Source: Condylostoma magnum (Eukaryota > Ciliophora > Heterotrichea > Heterotrichida > Condylostomatidae). From it: a stretch of DNA of 31,206 bases. The stretch lies in contig CAKKTI010000254.1 of the NCBI GenBank assembly GCA_920105805.1, forward strand, positions 1 through 31,206. The letters are read 5' to 3'. The notes under the pieces are model-generated. The model had not been told where the DNA came from, did no database searches, and saw only the letters and a program-made list of their open reading frames with translations. The translations under genes were made by a program, and so were the position numbers. Below are positions 21,401 to 31,171 of this stretch, one piece after another (the first letter of the stretch is position 1; each line of letters opens with the position of its first letter).

Positions 21401-24279
21401 CGAACCCTCTAACATGTAGATCGTGCCATGATTCCTGTAAAACATGTACAGGCCCATAGGAAACAGAGTGTATAACTTGTACAGATGTAAATGCTTAAGT
21501 TGACACAATCCCGGGCTAATGTAGCTGCAAGTCTACATTCACTGAAATTTCTTCTACTTGCTAATGTCCTTAAAACAGTTTCCTAAACCAATCGATTTGT
21601 GAATGCAGTGCTGGGTATATAGACATAAATACAAATACAGATGAAATAGAATGCGTGATTCAATGCAATTAAGCTTAATGAAGAGATTTAAACGATAATT
21701 CTTGTTAAAATTGCTAGTAGCCTTGCTCAATATGCATAGACTCCATAATTGGCTAACAGTGCTAAAGTTGTATTTCTGATAGAATGACTTTAACGCAGAA
21801 TAATGAATGCACCTGCCCTTAAAACTCTACAAATATTGGATATTCTTGTCTTTGTGATGAAGGATTTTATTATGATTCGAAACAATGTAAAAGATGTGAT
21901 TATGAAAACGCATAGATTGTACAAGATTAATGCTAATGCAATGCTCCTTTTGTTAATACAGGGGGAAATGACATACAATGCTAATGCCCTGAAAATTCAA
22001 CATAAACAGAGTAAGACTGTATATGTAATTATGGTTATTATGATACCACATCTGACATACAAGTAAGCTGTTAATAATGCCCTGATTACTGTATTGATGA
22101 ATGTAGTTTATACTAAAATGAATTAGTATGTAAATGCCCGTATACATTTGATTTAAGTACAAAGGAATGTGCTTTATAATGTGATCAGAATTAATGATAA
22201 AACACTGAAATTTAAGCTTGTTTTGATTGTTAACTACCATGCCAACAATGCTTAGATGGAACAAGTTTTAATTGTGGTAGTTGCATCTCTGATAAAATGA
22301 AAATTCTAAATGGATAATGTGTTTGTAATTATCCCTATGAAATGAATAACAATTATGAGTGTGTATGCCCTAATTAAACAATTGATAATGGATAATAATG
22401 CATATGCGAATAAGGATAGTATTTAGAAGATCTTGAGAATTCAGTATAATGTAAAAGTTGTCCGAACAATTGCTTAGAATGCTAGAAAACTGATTCCTTA
22501 GTTATATGCAGCTAATGTGATAATGATTTTATACTAGATAACAATAATTGTATTAGGAAGTAAATTAGCATACAAATTAGAGATATTGAAAATAATGTGA
22601 TTATAATTGATATACAAAATGCTTGGTTTGAAATAGAAGAATCGTTATTAGTAGTTACTATAAATGGAGACAAACTAACAGAGATTAAAGTAATCAAATC
22701 TGATGACTCTTCCTATAAGATTTAAACAGACTAAAGTGAAATTTTAGGCAAAATAGAAATATGATTACACTCCCCGTAAAAAGATCAACAAGCTTCGGAT
22801 ACTACAGAAATTTAAAACGACGAAGATGATGAAGCAGTTCAAGAACTAGCATAAAATACAGAGACTACAGTGCAGATTAGTATTGCAAGTGGCATAATCT
22901 CAGGATTAATTAGTGGAAATCTACTGGCTGTCTGAACACTAATTAATACTATACAAATACTAGCCTTTATACCCATGACTAATGTTGTCCTGACTGTCCA
23001 ACTTAACCAATTTTTTGCCTCAGTATTACAGTACAGCCTTATTCCTAACTTTTTCACAGTTTTGATTGAGCCAGAAGGAGAACCTAGAAATGAATTAAGC
23101 TTAAGAAACGGATATGCTACGAATCAATATCTTTTAAACTGCGGAAACTTGTGAACTATTCTTATAGGCCAAACTCTGCTATTCCCTGTATATTTTCTTT
23201 TAAGCAAAATAAAATGCAAGTGAGTTTAAAAGTATTTCACCAATACATGCAAAAGTTATAAGTGGAATTTTTATTTAAGGTTTTGAATTGAAGGATATAT
23301 TGAAATTGGAGTTGCTAGTATTCTGTAAATGCACTCTTTTTATTTTGATTACTCAGATAATATTATTAATAATGTATCAGCTCTGTTTTCAATAGTCTTA
23401 ATAGTTCTAACTCCTTTATGTTTGTGATTACTTTATGCTAAAACCTTTTAGAATGCTAGAAAAACTAAGGAAAGGGATGAGGAACTGTTCGATTAATTCA
23501 GTTCTCTTTATAGTGAATTCAAATTAACTGATAAAAAGTATATTTTATTTTTTTACTATTGATTTATTATCAGAAGATCTTATTATATGGTAAATCAACT
23601 ATTTTTTATTGATTATCCCTACTTATAATGTATTGGAAATGTTATTCATTCTTTGATCAATTGGATTTTACTATGCTACTATTAACCTTATACACAAAGA
23701 GTAATGAATATAGTCTAGATTTTTTGTGAGTTATTAGTTGTTATCATTTTTATACTAGTGTGTTTTTACCTTGAACCATTAGGAGATGAAGCATCTTAGT
23801 TATACCAAGAAATTATTTTAATTATTGTACTTGTATTATTGGCCATACAGATTTTATACATGCTTACAGATCTTGTGATTAATCTAATACAAAAAATTAG
23901 AAAGTGAAAGAGAAAAAGACAGTCTAAAGTTAAAACGGAGTAAAAGAATGCTGATATCACATCAGCCCCAAATAGAGAGTATTAAAAAGTACAAAATATT
24001 GGTAAAACTTCTAGAGGATAACTAATTTCTGATTCTAACAAATTGAATGCAATATAGTATGAAGAAATAAAGCCAATTAATTTAAGCGAATTCCCAATAG
24101 AGAGAAATGAATCTAGACCTAATAATGAAGATTAGTGTTATATCGATTATCACGATTTCTCAGATATGTTATTTGAAAGAGTATAATCTAGAAATGTGAA
24201 TGAAAGTACAGAACAAATAGATGACTCATGGCTTATAGTTAATCAACCTGTAAGCTTTACAAAATGATTTAGTGATTAA
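18453..24279 (+). CDS. Giant surface protein: LamG-like domain, Cys-rich furin-like repeats, multi-TM region
   Basis: At least 1,900 residues, interrupted by an assembly gap. A signal peptide (MLTFLCISFLILNLQA) leads into a beta-rich LamG/concanavalin-like domain (about residues 50-215, with FWIYTTSPGIIYTIYN and DYINSTFRLGEGFEGG). From about residue 215 to 1350 come Cys-rich units of the furin-like/GCC type with CxxC and CxxCxNxTxCxxC patterns, including a near-identical 50-residue tandem array. Past about 22560 the Cys repeats stop. A short beta-rich part and an acidic stretch follow, then about seven or eight membrane helices (22870-23910) and a polar tail ending DDSWLIVNQP. Ciliates carry many such proteins; sensing or adhesion is likely but unproven. 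The frame is 18453-based before the gap and 20305-based after it, which is an artefact of gap size. The end is TAA 24277; TGA 24265 is possible. Confidence 0.8.
20034..21204 (+). repeat. 150-bp tandem array coding for 50-residue Cys repeats
   Basis: Unit boundaries, taken at the Cys codon before Asn/Ser-Thr-Thr-Cys-Pro, fall at 20034, 20184, then after the gap at 20305, 20455, 20605, 20755, 20905 and 21055, each exactly 150 bp apart. The unit carries CPTG(T/M)FKDSS, a His-Pro-Ala-Cys, SNCDTCT and ACIHCTNTYFLQ. Units differ by only a few bases, and the block starting at 21205 is already clearly diverged. This near identity implies recent duplication or gene conversion and explains why the assembly breaks here. 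Confidence 0.92.
20205..20304. other. Assembly gap (100 N) inside the tandem array
   Basis: A run of exactly 100 N, the usual placeholder for a gap of unknown size. The flanks are the same repeat unit at phases 21 and 0 of 150. If the array is regular, the missing sequence must be 129 bp plus a whole number of 150-bp units. That also restores the reading frame, which is otherwise off by one across the gap. Confidence 0.97.
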
Positions 24280-24352
24280 TTATTGTTTTAATTAACCCTT
24301 ATTTTCAATTTAGACTCAAATATATAAAAACTTAACCCATACAACAAAAGAC

Positions 24353-25138
24353 TTACATAAGCATACTAATATTATCCCTAATAAACTCTCCGTGATTCCA
24401 GAATCCCTCTTGCACCGATTCCCCATCTATCATAGTTCCAAGCCCATGCTATTTATCCTTTTCTCACAACCCTTCATACCTCCTATCTTTACTCCATTAA
24501 TAAACACCATAGCCTTCCTTTTAATTATTAACAAATTATCCATCATAGAATCTTCCATCTGGCCATACAAATTTCCCCTTTCCGTGCATTTATCCTAGTT
24601 TTCACTCCCCAGTATAAGATTTTCCATTACTCCATCAATACCTTCCAAACCCATCGATCATATTCTACGAAAACTGCCCTTAATAACTACTACCATTCTA
24701 TCATTTAAAGCTTCCATTCCCAGTCTTTACTCCTTATTAAAACTCTCCAGAATAATTAGACCCATCACTCCATCTTTCAACACCGTTTCCCGTTTAAAGC
24801 CCATTTTCCCAATCACCTTGATATATACATCCTATGCTAAATTAAGCTAAGGTACCATTATTATGCATGAGTCCTTGATTCCACTATCCTTCATAATAAT
24901 CCCCATTCTCATATATAAACCTTCCATATCCATTCTACTTTCCTCTGCTTAAGTATCCTTAGTACATTGAGCCATCAGAAAACACTACCATCCCTCTTCC
25001 ATGAGGCAAATTATTATACCATTCCCCTAAATACTAACTTTCATCCAAAAACTTAACTCATTCATCATGAAAGATAAACTTTTCTTATAACTAACTTAGT
25101 ACTAATGGCTCTAATTTCTAATAAGTTTTAAGACACAT
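24353..25138 (-). CDS. MORN-repeat protein
   Basis: A protein of 261 residues on the minus strand, starting at ATG 25138 and ending at TAA 24353-24355. After about 35 residues it is built almost wholly of nine MORN repeats of about 23 residues: YLGEWYNNLPHGRG, YQGYLSRGKQNGYG, YEGQWNQGLMHNNG, YQGDWENGLQTGNG, YSGEFQQGVKTGNG, YQGQFSQNMIDGFG, YTGEWKLGQMHGKG, YDGQFVNNQKEGYG and YEGLWEKGQQHGLG. MORN proteins bind membranes or act as scaffolds, in protists often at the cell cortex, basal body or cilium. Several Trp are TGA, including those in HDEW and GRYWW. It converges with the giant surface protein (74 bp between the ends) and diverges from the channel gene. Confidence 0.9.
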
Positions 25139-25299
25139 CTCACTAAGTTTACTTAAATCAATTTATTAAAAGATATTAACAAATTAGTCAGGTTAGTGTG
25201 GTGTAGGCTACGGAGTTTTATGCCTTTCAGTATTTCTTCTTTCAATTTGAACCCCAGAATGAATTTATACATCAGTGCAGCAACTGCTTCCCATAAAAA
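25139..25299. promoter_or_regulatory. Shared divergent upstream region
   Basis: The 161 bp between the two start codons of the MORN gene (minus) and the channel gene (plus) must hold both promoters and 5' untranslated leaders. No motif stands out beyond AT-rich stretches. The channel frame is open through this interval but has no ATG before 25300, so an upstream start through an intron cannot be excluded. Confidence 0.4.
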
Positions 25300-27510
25300 A
25301 TGAAATAAGTAGCACCAACAACCAACACCTAAGAATCAGCCTATTTAATAACATCATTTGAGGAATAAAGCTAATAACCCTCTGAGGAAGCACAGCTACA
25401 AGACCACCAACAGTTTGCTTCTAACTACACTGCACCCCAAAAATGCATAATTCGTAGTTCTAATGCGTGGAGGATAAGATGAGATTTAACAGTTATACTT
25501 CTAGCGCTATATAACTCCGTCTCTATTCCAATTACTGTAGCGTTTAATTTCGAGGAGGATAATGAGGGCTTTATTGCTTGGGAATATTTCGTAGATCTCC
25601 TATTTGCACTTGATATTTTCATTAACTTTAGATGCACTTTTATTAATGCAGAAGGGGAAGAAATATTTGATCCATAGGCAATTGCTAAGAATTATGTCAT
25701 ATCTGGAAGGTTTTTCATCGATCTTTTTGCTTCTATTCCCTTTGAGCTTATTCCATTGATACTCAACATGGAGGCTGATAAAAATTTCAAGCTTTTTTAA
25801 GTATTGAAGATGATTAGACTGCTACGTCTGAGAAGAATTATAACTTATTTGAAGTTTTAAACAGATTTTAAGCTATGACTTAAGATTTTTATAATAATAT
25901 TCAATTTGTTCCTATTTGTACATATAGTTGCTTGTTTCTGGCATATGATAGTAATGGTTGAGGAAGAGTGACACCCTCCTAAGGACACTGGAAGAGAAAC
26001 AGACTTCTATGATAATGATAAAAACACGTTGAAATATACCATTGCGTTGTATTATGCTACTTTGTTACTACTAGGAGCTGATATATTGCCATATGATAAA
26101 ACTTAAACTGCATATGCTTGTGTTGTTTTGATTATCGGAGCTATTGTAACAGCGGCTCTTTTCGGGCATATGACCGTTTTAGTGTAAGGATTAAATAAAA
26201 AGACAGATAAGTTTCATAAAAAGTTAGATGTGGCTAATTAAGCAATGAATAGTATATAATTACCCAATGAAATCTAAAATTAAGTTGCGGAGTATATAAC
26301 CTATACGTATAATAATAGAGATCATTAGTAAGAGTTAAACAAGTTCTTTGATATGATATCCCCAAGCTTAAAATATAAAGTAACTGTTCATTTATACAGA
26401 AAGGTCTTATGTAAAAATCCTATATTAAAGGGAAATCCTGAATTAATTGAGTTTATTATCCATAAATTAGAAACAAAGCTGACCTAACCAGAGTAAAAAC
26501 TTATGAAAATGGGAGAAAAAGGGAATTTTATGTATTTTATTGCTAGAGGTGAAGTAGAGGTGTATGCACTTGGCCAATAATCAGATGAGCAGTATTAAAG
26601 TTAGTTAAAAGCTGGAGAGTTTTTCGGAGAAATTGCCTTATTAATTGGCTGCAAAAGAACTATGACAGTAGTAAGCAAAAATTACTGTACTTTAGCCAAA
26701 TTAGACTAGTAGAATTTTTAAGATATGATACAGCGATTTCCCGGGGCAAAGTCAAACTTATAAACTAAAATTTATGAGTATAATGACAGCTACCACTAAC
26801 ATTTAATTCAATTCCTAAAGCTGATTCCTTATTTTTTCAATCTATCTTAAGGTGACTTATAACATATAGCCTTCCAACTAAAATAATAAAGAATTGAAAA
26901 TGAAATAAAGCTAGTAAAAAGAGGTTAAATTCCTTAACAAATAATTATCAGTTTTTAAGGCCAATTGCAACTAGTTATTGAAAGGCCGAATTAAGAAAGT
27001 TTTGCATATAAAAACTTGTTTTCAGGGAGTGCTACCTTCTTTTACTCAATCTTTTAAAAGGTTCCAATACAACATTCTTTAATAGGATGCAAAAACTCTA
27101 CTATTTTAACACTGAGTACTAAAGTTATTTTAGAGTCAGCAAAAAATATACCAGTTTTGGCATAGAATCTAGCAAAAGTATAAAAAAGAATTCAAACTGA
27201 AGTTTTACCCTCTTATAATGATTTTGTTGACCCTGCGTATGTTTAAACACCTCTTACTACTTTTAGATACTTTATCATCAGGTATATGAAGGGTAAGTAA
27301 ATTGAACGATATTTTACTATGAGTGATAGAATGGGAAACTTGCTTAATGTTATTAAAGAATATGTTGACTAAAACAGTAACAAGTAATCTGAAAATGAGG
27401 AAGATGAGTACAAGTAACAGCTCAAGTCTATATTATCAGCTACTAATGACCTTGTAGCTAAAATTGATTTGTTAGTTTCAAGTCACAGAACATTGCCTAG
27501 AAATATTTGA
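25300..27510 (+). CDS. Cyclic-nucleotide-gated/HCN-type channel with two cNMP-binding-like domains
   Basis: About 736 residues. S1 begins RIRWDLTVILLALYN, with the family Trp-Asp made by TGA (25480). S2-S3 contain EYFVDLLFALDIFINFR and GRFFIDLFASIPFELIP, typical of CNG/HCN/EAG channels. S4 has KMIRLLRLRRII with regularly spaced Arg. S5, a pore loop and S6 follow. The filter region reads ATLLLLGADILP (26056-26091) with no GYG. A C-linker leads to a first cNBD (about 380-490) with GEFFGEIALLIGCKRTMTV, including the phosphate-binding Arg. A second, degenerate cNBD-like unit follows (about 505-610). Its likely role is a membrane cation channel modulated by cyclic nucleotides in the ciliary or cell membrane. 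The end is set at TGA 27508; TAA 27520 or TAA 27625 are possible. Confidence 0.85.
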
Positions 27511-27628
27511 GGAGTTAGTTAAAATTTATATGAGGATTTATTAGTTTTATACAGAATATGTATGTTTTCATGGTATTTAATAATGTATAAGTTCTCATAT
27601 AAACTCATTAATAAGCGAATAATCTAAT

Positions 27629-29227
27629 ATGTCTGACTGACACTCATAACTGATGATACTAGGTTAAGAAGAATCATAAGCCTAAGAGTCTAATAATACT
27701 AACTGAGTAAACAACAAACAAATTAACTTGGAAAACCTAGTACAGAAGTAATTCGATATAATAGAGAAATCATCATAGTTAGATGAATACTACGATTCTA
27801 TTTAATCCCTTGACTTTATAAAAGCTTTGAATATTATTGACCAAGGCGAGGTAGATATGAATTAATTTGATTAGCAAGGAAACACGATTTACCATACAAT
27901 TATATCTAAATTCAATTAAGACATACTGATTTAAGCATTTGATTAATTTTAGGCTCCATTAGAAATATGTAATAAGTAAAATTGAACATTGCTATAATAA
28001 GCAGTCACAGTGGGAAATATACAAGCAGTGAAGTTTCTATTAGATAAAGGAGCTGATATTGAACATAAGGACTTTAAAGGGATGACACCCCTTTTACTAA
28101 GTATATAATATAACTAAATATCCATATTTCTTGCCTTGATATACAGAGGTGCGGATATTACAATAAAGGACAAATAAGGTAGATCTGCTGTACATTGAGC
28201 GGCTTAAATGAATAATTTAAAATGCTTACAAATTCTTAGATGCTATTAATTAGATTTTACAGCTTAAGATAATGAATAATTCTCACCACTGCATTATTCT
28301 ATCATATATAACGGATTTTAATCCTCTAGATACTTATTCGCATTACCAGAATACATTGAAAATAGTACAAATTTTTAACTGTTTGCTAATATCAAACAAC
28401 GTTATGCAACAGAGAAGGAATTAAATACCTAAAAGGATGACAACTTAAAATACTATGCAATCTATGCTATTTTTCTATATACAATTTACATCACTAAGCT
28501 TTTACAGTATTCAGCTCACTGGTATTTCACATCACTTACATTTAATCTATGCGCAATTTTATGGATTCCACTAGTACTTTATCTGAAATTTTTAAAACCA
28601 AAGGTCTATATACCTAGAAACGGTGATAATCTACACGAAGAATTTTTGGATAAATTTGGAGAACTTTTTGAGAATGAAAACTGGGATGATATGGATTCAT
28701 CATAACAAATCTGCTACTAATGTTGAATTTACTAGTAGAATGGCACTAAGCACAGCTTTTAACTAGGAAAATGCGTAAAGGAGTATGATCACTTTAACGA
28801 CTATTTAAACATTTGCATAACAAAATCTTCAAGAAAATCGTACTTTTTACTTCTATCAATACAGTTTTGGGGAATACTGTCATTTCTAAGTTTAACTTAA
28901 GCCTATTTTGACAATTTCATATCGAATTACAGCTCTAATTATGAGTACTTTAACATGTTAATAGCTACAGTGCTTTAAAACCTAGGAGTGATAACTTTAC
29001 TATCATTAGTTAATCTTTTAATCCTGTGAACTACCTTCTGACTGTGAATCCTTTAAATTTACTCAATTAGTAAATCTGAGTCAACTTATGAATCAATATA
29101 CAGACATAGACAAAAGCACTTATTTAAGCTATTTCGTAACAAATCGACCAATAATTTCTTATACAGATACAAAAACCCAAAAGACAGAGGTATTATAGCC
29201 AACTGGACAAGTTTTATTTTAAATTAG
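27629..29227 (+). CDS. Ankyrin-repeat protein with degenerate DHHC (palmitoyltransferase-like) domain
   Basis: A protein of 532 residues. Ankyrin repeats occupy about residues 70-240 (for instance AVKFLLDKGADIEHKDFKGM and GADITIKDKQGRSAVHWAA). Four membrane helices follow, two before and two after a cytosolic loop, the topology of ankyrin-type DHHC enzymes such as ZDHHC17. The loop aligns with the DHHC Cys-rich domain, but where the family has HCxxCxxCV and DHHCPWxNNCI it has HSFQLGKCV and DHFNDYLNICI (28787-28819). The catalytic Cys is Asn, and two zinc-binding Cys are gone. I infer a pseudoenzyme, possibly a scaffold or partner binder. STYE after the last helix may be the remnant of TTxE. 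The end is the tandem TAG TAA (29225-29230). Internal Trp are often TGA. The next ATG follows 1 bp later. Confidence 0.75.
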
Positions 29228-29231
29228 TAAA

Positions 29232-29900
29232 ATGGACCGCTAAATAAGAAGACAGAGATAAGAGAAGTCAACAGTAGGAGAAATTCTCAGTGCACCTAAA
29301 CGAGCTACAAACACAGACTATAATAAATAAAACCGTGAAAAATTAAGAAAACAGCAGTAAGAAAATCGCAACCGGGTAGATAATTAACCTCAGTCGAAAG
29401 AGCCTTTCAAACTTAAAAGATTCTAAAACATTCCTTCTACAATGACGTAGCAAAGCTAAAGATCCCAACCCACGCAGTCTGTAAACGAGCCAAAAATTGT
29501 ACAATATGATCCCGAAGATGAAGGACAGTCTTAAAAAAGTCAAAAATAAGATAAAAAAGCAGGTCATGCCTAATAACTAAACCCTAATTATGGAAAAGTT
29601 CCAAATTATCTGTAAGAGTTTAACCATAAAAGGGAGGAGGATGAGTATTAGAGGTAAATTGATGCTTAAAATGCAAATCTACCTGAAGGAATGCGCATTA
29701 TGCCAGAGTCGGAGAGATTGGAAACTCTAGAAATGCTGGAAAAGAGTAAGTAAGATGTACTCACAGCTATTAACAGGCTTCCGATTGCAAGTAATACTTT
29801 AACAGTATAAAGAAGAATGCAGGATTATGAAAAGCAACTGTAGGATATCGAGTCAGCTATAAGGACTTTTTCTTACAAACAAGTAATAGTTAGAAGGTAG
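29232..29900 (+). CDS. Enkurin-domain protein (ENKUR/CFAP106-like)
   Basis: A protein of 222 residues. The N-terminal half is polar, basic and Gln-rich. An enkurin domain fills residues 119-222: NYGKVPNYLQEFNHKREEDE, then PEGMRIMPESERLETLEMLE, then VLTAINRLPIASNTLTVQRR and a final helix with EKQLQDIESAI. The order GKVPxYL, GMRxxPExER, RLP and a final basic helix is the hallmark of the family. Enkurin is an inner-junction protein of ciliary doublet microtubules, so an axonemal role is likely. The coding end TAG TAA (29898-29903) touches the ATG of the SET gene, which is in the same frame. A single Enkurin-SET polypeptide read through as Gln-Gln cannot be excluded from sequence alone, although enkurin proteins normally end here. 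Confidence 0.85.
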
Positions 29901-29903
29901 TAA

Positions 29904-31154
29904 ATGGAGGTTTTGATGAAAAATGTACCCATGGGTGTAAAAAGGGCTTTGCAGATGATAAAGGTTAATGTGAACTATAATCTAAGGATAACAGAGTTTT
30001 AAGGAATGGGATAGGGAATACAGGCCTTAGAGAGTATTCCTAAGGAAAAAGTAATAATGACTATTGATGATTATATATCCGGGGATTCTTTAAAGTAAAT
30101 TCTTAAAGGAAGGCAGATTTCTTTTGATGATATACTGAAATATGTGAGTGGTTTGAATCCCTAGTCTGATTAGTTGCTGTAAAGACTAAGAATCGGTATG
30201 CAGACTTAAATTTTACTACGGCAAAGATAGCATCCTCTGTATCCTTATGTTGACAGTCTCCCTACTTAAAATCTACCATTGCCTTTTTTCTGGAAATCAT
30301 AAAAATCTACTTTTAGTTTACATATGAGGAAAACTATTTCAGAGGAATTTTAGACCTTGAATAATTGTTTTTAAAAGATATTTGAGTTATAATCAAATTC
30401 CAACAATATTTCATTTGAAGAGTTTATATGAGGATATGCTATGTCTTTAAGTCGTACATTTGAGTGTGATGATGTGCTGTATTTGTGTCCTATTGCAGAT
30501 TATATAAATCACAGTAACGAGGGAAATGTTAGAATAGATTTGATAGATGGGAAAGTTGTTGTGAAGAGTACACAAGATATAGCGCTTAAGGACTAATTGG
30601 TAAGAAACTACGGGCCATATGACTAATACCAGTATATAATGAGGTACGGGTTTATACCTTATGACAATCCCAAGAACAGAGTAAGCATAGATCCTTCGCT
30701 TATTATCCAAAGCTGGGAGTTCTAAAATCTCTCTTAATCCTCAGACGATTCCGTAGTTGATCTGCCTGATAACAAAGAACAACTAAACATGATATAAATC
30801 AAGAAAAAGCTGTTTAAAAAGTGAAATGTAAGCCTCAATCTCTCCTATCTATACGGCATGAAGAAAGCATAGGAGTTAGAGACTTTCAGTAGAATTTACT
30901 TCTTAACCCAAAAGGATATAAAGGAATCAGGTATAAACTCCTTACAGCAACTACTAGACCTAAACTTCCAATACCCCCTTACTCCCAACAACGAACGCGC
31001 ATCAATGTGATTCAACTTCTCTATATCCGACACCTACCACAAACTAATGAACAACGAGCAAGAAGGTGAAATGAAAGTAGGAAGAGACCTTGAGAAACTT
31101 GAGCGGAAAATCCTAGACAACTCACTAGAATACTACGCAGCTAGACTAGTATAG
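29904..31154 (+). CDS. SET-domain methyltransferase of the Rubisco-LSMT/SETD3/SETD6 type
   Basis: About 416 residues. The SET core begins near residue 25 (TEFQGMGQGIQALESIPKEK, compare GRGLFAxxxI...GExxxxIP). The W-x-x-x-x-SR signature is FIWGYAMSLSRTF, with Trp from TGA at 30429. The cofactor motif is PIADYINHSNEG (about residue 200), and the strand end is NYGPYDQYQYIMRYGFIP. A helical C-terminal half follows, like the LSMT substrate-binding domain. These enzymes methylate Lys or His on proteins such as actin, ribosomal or histone substrates; the target is unknown. The first ATG (29904) directly follows the enkurin stops; Met codons at 29916, 29931 and 29955 are alternative starts. The stop is TAG 31152 or TAA 31167. 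Confidence 0.85.
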
Positions 31155-31171
31155 CACCATTTCCTATAAAA

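Noticed and set aside
24392-24598. Plus-strand frame of 68 codons
   Set aside because: Antisense to the MORN repeats of the minus-strand gene.
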